A stretch of 64,000 bases of DNA from UPXZ01 sp964634605 (GCA_964634605.1 CAZWLJ010000002.1:128031-192030), one strand, 5' to 3'. Shown: positions 36,781-46,444, numbered from the stretch's first letter. The notes: generated by a model from the letters alone, not told the origin. A program made the numbers and translations.

Positions 36781-37293
36781 ATGAAAACAAAATTTACCTC
36801 AAAAACCCAAGTTCTGATTGTTAGTATTGTGCTAATTTGCCTGTCTGCAGCCCCTGCTTCAGCACAGGGAGTAACAAATTACAAAGACTATGTGAAAACA
36901 CATGACGATACCGGTCTGGTATCGCTCACCTCTCAAAATCATCCCGCTATCTGCCTGAAGGGAAACTCCGAACTGAAAAAATACGGCGAAGGTGCTGCAC
37001 AGGTACTTTACACGGATGTTGCATCTCTCCCCATGCTCACCAAGGCGAACGAAGCTTTCGGTAAAGTTGAATTGATTAAAATTAACTTCAATTCACCGGC
37101 TGATGAGGCTGTAAAGCTGGATTTAGCGCAACTGACAGCTTTCGGCAGTCTGAAATACGTGATTTTCGTGTATCAGTACTTTCCCTGCGGTGATAAGAAA
37201 GACACCTGCCTGCAGACCAAAACAGAAAGTAGTGTAAGCATACCGGCTGCCAGTTCAGTGAATGTACTTTACATGCTCTCCGTACCTGAATAA
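36781..37293 (+). CDS. Small exported protein, function unknown
   Basis: A 170-residue protein. The start at 36781 gives MKTKFTSKTQVLIVSIVLIC followed by LSAAPASAQG, a clear signal peptide; earlier in-frame starts exist (36721, 36775). The mature part has two cysteine pairs (ICLKG and the FPCGDKKDTC segment) and no domain that I recognise. It lies 49 bases before the 1411-residue secreted protein and is probably co-transcribed with it, so it may be a chaperone or accessory part of that surface structure. Confidence 0.75.
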   Translation: MKTKFTSKTQVLIVSIVLICLSAAPASAQGVTNYKDYVKTHDDTGLVSLTSQNHPAICLKGNSELKKYGEGAAQVLYTDVASLPMLTKANEAFGKVELIKINFNSPADEAVKLDLAQLTAFGSLKYVIFVYQYFPCGDKKDTCLQTKTESSVSIPAASSVNVLYMLSVPE

Positions 37294-37342
37294 TCATTTA
37301 TGCCCAGCAAGCCTTAACTTTTAAAAAAAGACACAGAAAATT

Positions 37343-40300
37343 ATGAAACACTTGAATAAAATAACCAATAAGGCGGTACTGCTTGCAGCAGGAATGATGA
37401 TGCTTCTGCTATGGTTGCCTGCCAATGCACAGGTGCAGATACCGTTTACCCAGCGTACATCTACCTACACACCTACAACGAAAATATACAATATAAAGGG
37501 TGATTTCCAGATGATAGGGAATACGAATATAACAACTCCCGGACAGGTAGATAACGGGAATATCAGTATGACTTATGTGGATGTGGACAACATTACGAGT
37601 ACGCTCAACTCCTCTTCTGCAACTTTAGAATTATCAACTGAATACGGTGCAAATCCTGAATGTTCCAACATTATCTATGCAGGGCTCTACTGGTTAGGCA
37701 GGGCACACGACGGAGGAACAACCAGCCCGAATACTTTTTCTGTGACGAAAACAGTACCAAATTATTCTGCCACTCCGACTTTAACCACAGTAAATTACAA
37801 CGGAAGCCCTGTATCCGGACTCACTACAGACGGTATCAGTCATAATGAAGCTATTCCAAACACCTCCTATACCCTTACAATTTCACGGATGGGAACAACC
37901 CTATTTTACCCTCGTTACACATTTACATCAAACGCAGGCGGACCAACCGTGATTTTTGAATCCCAAGTCGTATCAACAAATTACAACGTCAGGTATTCTA
38001 CCGACAACGGAGCTTCCTGGACAAATGCATCAGACCAGGTGGTATCCAATCCTTATGGTACGAACCGACGATTAATAACATTCACACCTGTTGCCATTTA
38101 TAACAATACAGACGGAACTTCATTTACCGTAAATTCGCTGTTTAGAGATTCCAGAGATGACAGAACTGAAACTCAAACGATAGAAGCGACCAGAACTTTT
38201 GCGAATGTTACAGTTAAATATCTAACGTATCCTACTACTTCGGTTACCAAAGCCTACGACAAAAGCGTAGTATATCTCAAGCATGCATCGAAAACCACCT
38301 ACACAACAATAACAGCGGCCGATATCAATTTCACTCAAAACATATATTATCCAACTACCTCCGAAGGTTATATGTACTCCGCCTATGCCGAAGTAACCGA
38401 CTATGTAAGAGAAAACGGGTTGGGCGAATATACAGTGGCAGACATCGCTCTGAATGAAGGAAACGGAACTTCTACCGGGTTTTTCGGAGGCTGGGGTATG
38501 ATCGTGGTGTACGAAAACTCCAAGATGAAATGGAGGGATGTAACCATTTTCGACGGATATGCGTATGTTCAGGGTAATACAACTACCAGTTTCACACTTC
38601 CGGTATCAGGTTTCCGGACGGCTCAAAGCGGAGATATCAGTATGAAACTTGGACTGATTGCCGGTGAAGGAGATAGTGGTATTGCGGGTGATTATTTCGA
38701 AATAATTGACCTTGCTAACAATTGGGTTCGACTTAATCATGATGGAAATACGACCGGTAACTTCTTCAACAGTTCTATCCCGGCTCCCAATCCACGTAAT
38801 CCGCAATATACGAATAATACCGGGGTGGATATTGCCATGTTTAATATTGATAACACGGATAATTACATCATTACAAACAATCAAACTTCCACCACATTCC
38901 GTTACGGCAGTACACAAGATACCTATGTGATTCCGGTTATAGCTATGGCGGTAGATGCGTATATCCCCGATGTACATGCCTTTATCTCTGTAACCTCACT
39001 GAACGGATCACCAGTTACTCCTTTGAACTCAGAAGTACTTCCGGGTGAGGAAATTGAATACAAACTTGATTTAACAAATCCAAGCGAACCTGTAATAAAT
39101 GGTAAAATTGTTATTCCAATACCTTATACGGCAGAATACATTAGTTCATCAGCCGTTTACTTTCAGGGTACAGGTGGTGCCAGTCCCGCTCAGCCTCAAC
39201 TTGTTACATCCGGAGCCTCCAAATTCATCGAATGGTATATCGGCAATATTCCTACAGGTGCATTACCTACAGATATCCTGGCCAGCATGACATTCAAACT
39301 TGAAGCTACCGATGACTGTTTCTTGCTTGTTAATGAAAATTGCAGCCCCAAAGTACTGGTACAGGGATCAGGAAGCGGAACTGGTTTAAACTCAGGCGCA
39401 CCATTTACAAATCTGAGATTTATTCATGGTTTCAAGGATGGGATCTGTCAGGATGAACCGATTTTAGGGCCACTGTCCATTGATATCGATGCTACAGATT
39501 TTGTAAATGCTAACTGTGGTGATGAGATTGCACAGGGCGGAGTCCAAACATTTAGTTTCTGTCAAAATCCGACATCTTCAACTATTGCTTTCAATCAAAT
39601 AGCCTATAATTATCCTGAAGGAACAAGATTTTACAACGCAATTGAAACTGAAGATGTTGATGGCATTATTTTAGTGAAACCTGCTTCAGGAGCCATCGAG
39701 TACACTTCTACAAGCACCTTTCCAAACACGTTGGGTACAATCACCTATTACGCACTACCTGCCGGATTATCTACCTGCTGGTGGGAATTTGAAATTGAAG
39801 TTGAAATTTGCAACCTGTGGTACGGTGGTATAGATACTGACTGGGGTAAAGCAGGAAACTGGACACAAGATTATATTCCACTTCCAACTGACGATGTATT
39901 TTTTGCAACAACATTGAACTGGTCCAGTGAAGCCCAGAACGACTTAAAACTGGATCAGGACAGATCGGCAAGAAATATTGTGAATTATTCTTCAAAAAGA
40001 CTTATTATACCGGTAAATACAACACTGACGGTAGATGATGATTGCGAAACAGGTTCGGCTTCTAAACTCATCATTGAATCAGAAGTTGGTCAGGCAAATG
40101 GCGCATTGGTATTAAACAATCCTACTGGTAATACCGGAATTCAGGCTACCGTAGAGTTTGCTTCCAAATCAAAACCGGGAACGGGCACTTGGCCACGTGT
40201 ATGGCAGTTTTTCGGACCGCCGGTAGTTGACCGCACACTTACAGGTTTATTCGGCTCCAACGTTCAGGGAAGCATCTACGGAGGCGATCCTGCAACCAAT

Positions 40301-41578
40301 GTTATTGTTCGTAAATACAACGAAGCACTGAACTTGAGCTATAGTTATCAGGAAAAATGGGAAGACCTGGATCCGGCTTTACACATGATGCTACCCTACT
40401 ACGGATATGAAATCACTCAACCAATAGAAAACACGAAACATAGCTTTGCAGGCACCCTGGTAACTGATTTATCCAACACGCTTAGTTTCAGTATATCGCC
40501 TGAAGGAACCTATGCACGTGGAAATTACATACTGGCTAACCCGTATGCAGCACCGATATACATCAGCAATATCGAAGCAACGGATTTGGTAAATCTGGCA
40601 CCTGCCATCTACATCTATAATACCGGAAGCCGTCAGAACTGGATTAGTGCAAGCGGTGAAAGTCAGCTGGGATCTCAACCCGGAACTTATACATCTGTTC
40701 CGGTTAACTCAGCTACTACTATAGATATGCCTCAGATACCTTCCATGCAGGCTTTTATGGTAAAAGCACTATCAGCCACAGCCCCGGAAACAAAATTCAC
40801 ATTCCGGTACGACTGGGTGTACAAAGAAGACGGTGATACAACAACTAACCGTGCAATGCGGGTGAAGAGTTCGAAGGTTCCTGCTGTTATAAGCACTACC
40901 AACTCCGACATCAAACCATTGATTAAAATGGATGTGATCGGTGAAAACGGTTCGGACCGCGTGTACCTCATCACGGCAGCAGGTACCGGTAAAGCCTACG
41001 ATGCAGGCTGGGACGGCTACAAGACCCTGAGCACCGACAATGTGCAGCTCTTTGCCCTGGATGCGGACAACAAACGGATGCAGGTAAATACCGACAACGA
41101 TCTGAATGAAACCTTCATCGGATTCCGGTCGGCCGGCGAAAGCAGTTACACGCTGCGGTTTACATTCAACAACGAAATGCAGGGAGTATATGAATCACTC
41201 TACGTGCAGGATCTGGCAACCGGCATCGTGCAGGAAATTACCGACGGTATGACCATGACATTTGCCGCATCGCCTGCAGGAGCCACCGAAAAACGATTCA
41301 AACTGACTGCTTCGAAAATCATTACCGGAGTAAATACACCGGCCGGCGAAAACGCTGTCAGGCTGGCAGCAAACTCCACCGTAATAACCGTTGAAAACAG
41401 CACCGGCAGTGAAGTGAGAGTAACCGTGTACAACCTGGTAGGGCAACCCATACTGACTGAAACAGTTCCGAACGGCGTACGGCTTATAAGCCACAAACTA
41501 ATGAAGGGTACTTATGTTATCGAAGCCAAGTCGATAAACAATAGCAGCAGAGTAATTTTAAAATCAATTATTCAATAG
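37343..41578 (+). CDS. Very large secreted surface protein with T9SS-type C-terminal sorting domain
   Basis: A 1411-residue protein with a signal peptide (about 1-30). The N-terminal half shows an adhesin-like core known from large flavobacterial surface proteins: NIIYAGLYWLGRAHDGG, AYAEVTDYVRENGLGEYTVA and GGWGMIVVYENSKMKWRDVT, followed by a FDGYAY motif. A DUF11-like section (about 550-660) comes next, and then a part with YGGIDTDWGKAGNWTQDY that resembles beta-rich repeats. The last 75 residues (SEVRVTVYNLVGQPI to SRVILKSIIQ) match a type A T9SS CTD. It is probably secreted and attached to the surface under control of the two AraC regulators. Confidence 0.85.
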   Translation: MKHLNKITNKAVLLAAGMMMLLLWLPANAQVQIPFTQRTSTYTPTTKIYNIKGDFQMIGNTNITTPGQVDNGNISMTYVDVDNITSTLNSSSATLELSTEYGANPECSNIIYAGLYWLGRAHDGGTTSPNTFSVTKTVPNYSATPTLTTVNYNGSPVSGLTTDGISHNEAIPNTSYTLTISRMGTTLFYPRYTFTSNAGGPTVIFESQVVSTNYNVRYSTDNGASWTNASDQVVSNPYGTNRRLITFTPVAIYNNTDGTSFTVNSLFRDSRDDRTETQTIEATRTFANVTVKYLTYPTTSVTKAYDKSVVYLKHASKTTYTTITAADINFTQNIYYPTTSEGYMYSAYAEVTDYVRENGLGEYTVADIALNEGNGTSTGFFGGWGMIVVYENSKMKWRDVTIFDGYAYVQGNTTTSFTLPVSGFRTAQSGDISMKLGLIAGEGDSGIAGDYFEIIDLANNWVRLNHDGNTTGNFFNSSIPAPNPRNPQYTNNTGVDIAMFNIDNTDNYIITNNQTSTTFRYGSTQDTYVIPVIAMAVDAYIPDVHAFISVTSLNGSPVTPLNSEVLPGEEIEYKLDLTNPSEPVINGKIVIPIPYTAEYISSSAVYFQGTGGASPAQPQLVTSGASKFIEWYIGNIPTGALPTDILASMTFKLEATDDCFLLVNENCSPKVLVQGSGSGTGLNSGAPFTNLRFIHGFKDGICQDEPILGPLSIDIDATDFVNANCGDEIAQGGVQTFSFCQNPTSSTIAFNQIAYNYPEGTRFYNAIETEDVDGIILVKPASGAIEYTSTSTFPNTLGTITYYALPAGLSTCWWEFEIEVEICNLWYGGIDTDWGKAGNWTQDYIPLPTDDVFFATTLNWSSEAQNDLKLDQDRSARNIVNYSSKRLIIPVNTTLTVDDDCETGSASKLIIESEVGQANGALVLNNPTGNTGIQATVEFASKSKPGTGTWPRVWQFFGPPVVDRTLTGLFGSNVQGSIYGGDPATNVIVRKYNEALNLSYSYQEKWEDLDPALHMMLPYYGYEITQPIENTKHSFAGTLVTDLSNTLSFSISPEGTYARGNYILANPYAAPIYISNIEATDLVNLAPAIYIYNTGSRQNWISASGESQLGSQPGTYTSVPVNSATTIDMPQIPSMQAFMVKALSATAPETKFTFRYDWVYKEDGDTTTNRAMRVKSSKVPAVISTTNSDIKPLIKMDVIGENGSDRVYLITAAGTGKAYDAGWDGYKTLSTDNVQLFALDADNKRMQVNTDNDLNETFIGFRSAGESSYTLRFTFNNEMQGVYESLYVQDLATGIVQEITDGMTMTFAASPAGATEKRFKLTASKIITGVNTPAGENAVRLAANSTVITVENSTGSEVRVTVYNLVGQPILTETVPNGVRLISHKLMKGTYVIEAKSINNSSRVILKSIIQ

Positions 41579-41684
41579 GATAACAGAATGAAAAAGTCTC
41601 CGGGTAACTGAAAGGTAATAATACCTGAAAAAAACCCGAAAACCGAATCAAAAAGTTATACTGAAAAACAAAAAAAACTAAATT

Positions 41685-42332
41685 ATGAAAACTAAAATAG
41701 CAGCTATAAGTTTATTAACGGTGGCAATACTCGTGCTTTCGATACTGATATTGCAAACCACTGTGAGCAATATAAAGGATGAAGCACTGATACTAACCAC
41801 GACGTCCGGTGACACCCGGATTGCTCAGGATGAGATAACCGAAGGAGTACTCGAACTGCCTGTTTACAAAAAAAGAAGTATATCTGCAACTCGTCATTCG
41901 CAGGCATACACAGGTCAAAATTCATCACGATCCATTTTACCTTCGAAAATCAGCGAAGAAGGAATTGCATCGACCAATCCGCATTCTTACACTGGTTCCG
42001 CTACGAGTGTGAAAGGTTCACAAAAATCATCGGATGAAGGCGGTTCTGTTAATTACAGACCCCTGGCATCATTACCTTCGTGGCGTGCAAAACCTTCGGG
42101 AGCAATGAGTGCATCGCCGGGAGCCGGTACGGATGCCGCACAGAAGGTTTCCAATGTCTCGGCCCCGTTTTCGGGTGGCGGCCTCTCAGGCCCGATGCGA
42201 ATGGATGGCGATGATGAAAATCCGCCACCCGAAGGAATGCCCGTAGGCAACGGACTGTGGCTGATGATAGCATTTGCAGGTATTTACATACTGATAAAAA
42301 GGATAAAAGAAAACAGCCATGTAATTCATTAA
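41685..42332 (+). CDS. Small exported protein with PID-CTERM-like C-terminal sorting tail
   Basis: A 215-residue protein: an N-terminal hydrophobic segment (about 6-28, LLTVAILVLSILILQTTVS), a low-complexity Ser/Gly/Ala/Pro-rich middle, and a tail PVGNGLWLMIAFAGIYILIK followed by basic residues. The tail has the tripartite form Pro-containing motif, hydrophobic helix, Lys/Arg cluster seen in the PID-CTERM and similar proposed sorting signals of Bacteroidota. It directly follows the large secreted protein gene (107 bases). Function unknown; perhaps an anchoring or assembly partner. No sortase-like or exosortase gene is in the window. Confidence 0.65.
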   Translation: MKTKIAAISLLTVAILVLSILILQTTVSNIKDEALILTTTSGDTRIAQDEITEGVLELPVYKKRSISATRHSQAYTGQNSSRSILPSKISEEGIASTNPHSYTGSATSVKGSQKSSDEGGSVNYRPLASLPSWRAKPSGAMSASPGAGTDAAQKVSNVSAPFSGGGLSGPMRMDGDDENPPPEGMPVGNGLWLMIAFAGIYILIKRIKENSHVIH

Positions 42333-42372
42333 CACACACCGTATTATATGGTGTTTCATAATCTCCAATCAG

Positions 42373-42412
42373 AATTAAGGTTTATTCAGCCGGATAGACC
42401 TTAATTTTTTTA
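42373..42412 (+). terminator. Terminator of the surface-protein operon
   Basis: AATTAAGGT (42373-42381) pairs with ACCTTAATT (42398-42406) and is followed by TTTTTATT. A second small hairpin (ACACC/GGTGT, near 42336-42355) precedes it. Confidence 0.75.
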
Positions 42413-42485
42413 TTCCCTCACTGAGCTGCACTTGGCCGCGAAAATCAGTCATTTGTATTTTTTTTATATTTCCACTCACTACCCG

Positions 42486-42516
42486 TTGATATAGTACAAT
42501 AATTTCTCTATTTTTG
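42486..42516 (+). promoter_or_regulatory. Promoter of the PASTA-protein gene
   Basis: GTTG at 42485-42488, a 20-base spacer and TATTTTTG at 42509-42516 match the Bacteroidota promoter pattern, 47 bases before the ATG. Confidence 0.65.
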
Positions 42517-42563
42517 TAGATTAATTAGTAGATTCAGAATGAATCGTCACATCAGTTTGAATT

Positions 42564-43439
42564 ATGGGGAAAAAAGAAAATTTCTGGAACAACACTTACT
42601 TCGGGTACATAATTAAAAATATTCTTATCGCTTCAGGAGTAATGATGGGTTTGATACTCGTCACGCTTCTGCTCATCAATATCTACACCAACCACGGAAA
42701 CTCCGAAAAAGTGCCCGACCTGCGGGGATCCTCGCTCGAGGAAGCCCGTCTGATGCTCGACAGACATCACCTTATAGCAGAAATCATCGATTCGGTGTAC
42801 CTCAGAGATAAAAAACTCGGAACCATAATCGAGCAGAATCCTGCTCCCAACAGCATAGTGAAACCCGGAAGACCAGTTTACCTGATTATCAACTCCAAAT
42901 CGGTACGTAAAATCAAGCTTCCCGATGTAAGAGACGTCTCTTTGCGGCAGGCAGAAGCCATGATCAAATCGCTTGGAATAAACATTGCCACTGTGCAGTA
43001 CGCACCTTCGGAATACAGAGACCTGGTACTCGACATCAAATACAAGGGACAAACACTTCTGCCGGGTTCCAAAATTCCGGAAGGAAGTTCGGTTGTGCTC
43101 ATAGCAGGCGACGGATACGGTGGCACCACCGATTCGTCGGGAGTGCCTTCGGTCAAAGGGCTTGACCTCAACGCTGCCATTGAAATTATCAATGCATCGG
43201 CATTCGTGCAGGGTGGCATCATTTACGATGTGACTCCCAACGGCAACGAAAGTCAGTACATCGTCTATCAGCAACGCCCCGAACCCGGCGAACCGGTTTC
43301 GGCTGGCAGCGCCATTGATTTGTTTCTGAGCAAAGACCACTCACGCCTCAACGAAGAACTGCCTCCGCCTGTGAAAAGAAAAACCACTGAAGAAAAACAG
43401 GTAAAAGAAAAAGAGCAAGATATCGAAGAATTCTTTTAA
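42564..43439 (+). CDS. Membrane-anchored PASTA-domain protein
   Basis: A 291-residue protein with a short cytoplasmic N-terminus, one transmembrane helix (about 15-38), and three PASTA domains (about 46-112, 116-185, 190-270), each beginning with the VPDLRG/LPDVRD/VPSVKG pattern and ending in PGxxVxxG-like turns. The C-terminus is charged (KRKTTEEKQVKEKEQDIEEF). PASTA modules bind peptidoglycan-type ligands; unlike the Ser/Thr kinases in which they are best known, this protein has no kinase domain. It precedes the rluD-like gene on the same strand, a pairing that I believe recurs in Bacteroidales. Confidence 0.9.
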   Translation: MGKKENFWNNTYFGYIIKNILIASGVMMGLILVTLLLINIYTNHGNSEKVPDLRGSSLEEARLMLDRHHLIAEIIDSVYLRDKKLGTIIEQNPAPNSIVKPGRPVYLIINSKSVRKIKLPDVRDVSLRQAEAMIKSLGINIATVQYAPSEYRDLVLDIKYKGQTLLPGSKIPEGSSVVLIAGDGYGGTTDSSGVPSVKGLDLNAAIEIINASAFVQGGIIYDVTPNGNESQYIVYQQRPEPGEPVSAGSAIDLFLSKDHSRLNEELPPPVKRKTTEEKQVKEKEQDIEEFF

Positions 43440-43627
43440 AAAAAATGCTCCCAGATCATCAAATTCACTTCAGAATAACATGAAGTGCGATGTGAGAATG
43501 CTTCTCTCTGTCCGAAAAGAAATGAGATTCAATCCGATTTTAAAAAACGTTTTACCTGTTGTGGAGGTTTTTTCACAATTTAACGCGGAGCAGGATGCAG
43601 CAATTTTTATAAAAAAAGCAGAAAACA

Positions 43628-44701
43628 GTGACAGATCTTTTTGAAGACATAGAGTCAGATATCGATTCCGACGAAATTCCGGCGGGGAATGAGCAGTACG
43701 AACATTTTCGCTTCGAAGTGGACAAGGGACAGTCGCTGCTCCGGATTGATAAATATCTGACCGACAAGATAGCCTATATTTCAAGAAACCGCATCCAGGA
43801 TGCTGCAGATGGTGGTCATATACTGGTGAACGGCAAACCGGTAAAATCAAACTACAAGGTAAAGCCACTGGATGTGATTACCATCGTGCTGGCATACCCG
43901 CGTATAGCCATCGAAATCAAACCGCAGGATATCCCCATACAGATTGTATACGAAGATGATGAGTTGCTGGTAATCGACAAGCAGCCGGGGCTGGTGGTGC
44001 ATCCCGGAGTAGGCAACTACGAAGGCACACTGCTGAATGCCATTGCCTTTCATCTGAAAGACAATCCGGATTTCGATCCCAACGACTCGCGGGTGGGACT
44101 GGTACACCGGATCGACAAGGACACATCAGGATTGCTGCTCATAGCCAAAACGCCCAACGCAAAAACCAAACTCGGCAAACAGTTTTTCGATAAAACAACC
44201 CACCGAACCTACAACGCCCTGGTGTGGGGAAATGTGAAAGAGGATGAAGGAACCATTACAGGTGACCTGGGTCGCGACCCGCGCGACCGGATGCTTTTTA
44301 CCGTTTTTCCCGAAGGTGAAAATCCGCTGGCTAAACATGCCGTAACTCACTACCGGGTGCTGGAAAGATTAGGCTACGTTACGCTGGTGGAGTGCCGCCT
44401 CGAAACCGGACGCACCCATCAGATACGCGTTCACATGAAATACATCGGCCATACACTCTTCAACGATGAACGGTACGGCGGAAACGAGATACTGAAAGGC
44501 AACCGCACGGCCAAATACCAGCAATTTATCCGAAACTGCTTTGAAATATGTCCGCGACAGGCGCTCCATGCCCGAACACTCGGTTTTACCCATCCCACTA
44601 CCGGCAAAGAAATGAACTTTGAAAGTGAACTGCCCGGGGACATGCAGCAACTGACAGAGAAGTGGAGAAACTATGCAAAAAACACCGCTTTGCCGGATTA
44701 A
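43628..44701 (+). CDS. rluD: RluD/RluA-family 23S rRNA pseudouridine synthase
   Basis: A 357-residue enzyme with an N-terminal S4 RNA-binding domain (about 35-95, LRIDKYLTDKIAYISRNRIQ) and a pseudouridine synthase domain with the signature GLVHRIDKDTSGLLLIAK, which contains the catalytic Asp. The length and the S4 domain match RluD, which modifies uridines of helix 69. The start codon is GTG at 43628. It is downstream of the PASTA gene, in the same direction. The exact target site is inferred from family only. Confidence 0.88.
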   Translation: MTDLFEDIESDIDSDEIPAGNEQYEHFRFEVDKGQSLLRIDKYLTDKIAYISRNRIQDAADGGHILVNGKPVKSNYKVKPLDVITIVLAYPRIAIEIKPQDIPIQIVYEDDELLVIDKQPGLVVHPGVGNYEGTLLNAIAFHLKDNPDFDPNDSRVGLVHRIDKDTSGLLLIAKTPNAKTKLGKQFFDKTTHRTYNALVWGNVKEDEGTITGDLGRDPRDRMLFTVFPEGENPLAKHAVTHYRVLERLGYVTLVECRLETGRTHQIRVHMKYIGHTLFNDERYGGNEILKGNRTAKYQQFIRNCFEICPRQALHARTLGFTHPTTGKEMNFESELPGDMQQLTEKWRNYAKNTALPD

Positions 44702-44793
44702 ATCCCACACATCAGATCCATGCGTCGCTTACAGGCGCAAATTGCTGTTTCTGAAACAGAAATACCCACATTAATCAGGTAATCAACTATCAC

Positions 44794-44847
44794 TTCCGGG
44801 AATAATTGAAGTATTAATGATTATTATGAAAATACTTTTTCCCGGAA
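44794..44847. promoter_or_regulatory. Extended stem-loop upstream of the carotenoid operon
   Basis: TTCCGGGAA (44794-44802) pairs with TTCCCGGAA (44839-44847), and inside it AGTATT pairs with AATACT and TAAT with ATTA. No T-run follows, so a protein-binding dyad or a leader structure is more likely than a terminator. It is 112 bases upstream of the promoter. Confidence 0.6.
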
Positions 44848-44958
44848 AATAACCCTAAAATAACATAAGAGCCTCGTTAGGTACCGTACAGAGTATTCCT
44901 GATGGCTTTTCTAAAAGATTTCAGGTATTCGTATTCCAAAGAAACCCGGTTTGCATCA

Positions 44959-44990
44959 TTTGGTGAATGAAATAATTTGATTTATTTTTG
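44959..44990 (+). promoter_or_regulatory. Strong Bacteroidota-type promoter of the carotenoid operon
   Basis: TTTG (44959-44962), a 20-base spacer and TATTTTTG (44983-44990) match the consensus exactly, 48 bases upstream of the crtB ATG. No second good promoter is visible before the last gene of the operon. Confidence 0.8.
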
Positions 44991-45038
44991 TAGAAGTTAG
45001 TGCGATAGTAATCATAAAATGCACCCGTTAATCACCGT

Positions 45039-45902
45039 ATGAAAAATGCTTCAGGTAATTCCAAAGATCAGTACGATGAACTTTCTTTTCAGCTAAGTGA
45101 ACAAATTACACGAAAGTACAGTACTTCTTTCCACTCAGCCACCATGCTTTTCGGCTTTGAAACCAGAAAAGCTATTCAGAGCATTTACGGATTTGTACGA
45201 TTGGCAGATGAGATAGTAGATACTTTTCACGGAAAAAACAAAGAGTACTTGCTCCAAAAATTTGAATCGGACTACTATGATTCATACAAGCAGGGCATCA
45301 GCCTCAACCCGTTGCTCCATTCCTTTCAGCTTACTGTAAAAAAATATGCAATCGACGACGCGTATATCCAGGATTTCCTTTCGAGCATGAAAACCGATTT
45401 GCAGAAAAAAGAGTACAAAAGCCAGTCGGAAATTAACGATTATATCTACGGCTCGGCGGATGTGGTGGGATTAATGTGTTTGAAGGTGTTTTGCAATGGC
45501 GATTTGCAGTTGTTCCAATCCCTCACAGTTCCGGCTATGCGGCTCGGTTCGGCATTTCAGAAAGTGAATTTCCTGCGGGATCTCCGAGAAGATATCCGGG
45601 AACTCGGCAGGTCATATTTTCCCGAAGTGGATTTGAACACGGAACCCGACGAAAATACAAAATCGATATTGGTCAAGGACATCGAAAAAGACTTTGAAAC
45701 GGCCTTTACCGGTATCCGCAAACTGCCTTCGGACTCGCGCCTGGCAGTAATGGTAGCATACAGGTATTACTCGCAACTACTGAAAAAAATCAAACATACT
45801 CCTGCATCAGAACTAATGAACCGGCGAATACGTGTATCCGACAGTAAAAAAATTGGCCTGTTAATCATTTCTGTTATCAGACACAAACTAAAACTGGAAT
45901 AA
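45039..45902 (+). CDS. crtB: Phytoene synthase
   Basis: A 287-residue squalene/phytoene synthase that joins two geranylgeranyl diphosphates into phytoene, the first committed carotenoid step. Both Asp-rich sites are present: the substrate-binding VRLADEIVDTF and VNFLRDLREDIRE, with FQKVNFL and GRSYFPE after it, plus YGSADVVGLMCLKVF. The length is normal. It is the first gene of a ten-gene operon and overlaps idi by one base (TAATG). Confidence 0.95.
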   Translation: MKNASGNSKDQYDELSFQLSEQITRKYSTSFHSATMLFGFETRKAIQSIYGFVRLADEIVDTFHGKNKEYLLQKFESDYYDSYKQGISLNPLLHSFQLTVKKYAIDDAYIQDFLSSMKTDLQKKEYKSQSEINDYIYGSADVVGLMCLKVFCNGDLQLFQSLTVPAMRLGSAFQKVNFLRDLREDIRELGRSYFPEVDLNTEPDENTKSILVKDIEKDFETAFTGIRKLPSDSRLAVMVAYRYYSQLLKKIKHTPASELMNRRIRVSDSKKIGLLIISVIRHKLKLE

Positions 45903-46444
45903 TGGTACGTGAAAATTTTGTTCAGCTGGTGGATGATCAGGATAATCCGACAGGAGTGATGGAGAAGATGGCGGCACACCGTGAACCTGCATTACACCGG
46001 GCTATATCGGTATTTATTTTTAACTCAGCAGGTGAATGGCTGCTTCATCAGCGTGCCAACAACAAATACCACTCCGCTGAACGCTGGACTAATGCCTGCT
46101 GCACCCACCCCTACGAGGGCGAAGGTTACATGGAGGCAGCTCAGAGGCGGCTCCGGCAGGAAATGGGTATGACGTGTGAGCTTACACCAATGTTTCATTT
46201 TATATATAAAGCCAAAATTGACGAAGAACTGACTGAATATGAGTACGATCAGGTTTTTGTGGCAGTAACCGATGACCAGCCGCAACCAAACGAAGAGGAA
46301 GTGAAAGACTGGAAATACATGCGGTTCGATGAACTGGAAAATGATGTGAGAGAAAATCCCGAAAACTACACAGTCTGGTTCCGGATCATATTTCAGCGGG
46401 TGCACAATGAATTAAACGGATCTATTAATCAAAAACAGAAATAG
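45902..46444 (+). CDS. idi: Isopentenyl-diphosphate delta-isomerase (type I, Nudix)
   Basis: A 180-residue enzyme interconverting isopentenyl and dimethylallyl diphosphate, the precursors for carotenoids. The Nudix-type core has HQRANNKYHSAERWTNACCT (metal-binding His and catalytic Cys region), EGYMEAAQRRLRQEMGMT, and the second active-site Glu in EYEYDQVFVAV. Its coding sequence overlaps the genes on both sides by one base, which indicates tight translational coupling inside the carotenoid operon. Confidence 0.95.
   Translation: MVRENFVQLVDDQDNPTGVMEKMAAHREPALHRAISVFIFNSAGEWLLHQRANNKYHSAERWTNACCTHPYEGEGYMEAAQRRLRQEMGMTCELTPMFHFIYKAKIDEELTEYEYDQVFVAVTDDQPQPNEEEVKDWKYMRFDELENDVRENPENYTVWFRIIFQRVHNELNGSINQKQK

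Larger units (their letters stand above)
44702..45038. other. Intergenic region before the carotenoid operon
   Basis: It contains a long stem-loop (44794-44847) and the operon promoter (44959-44990). No gene is seen. Confidence 0.7.
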
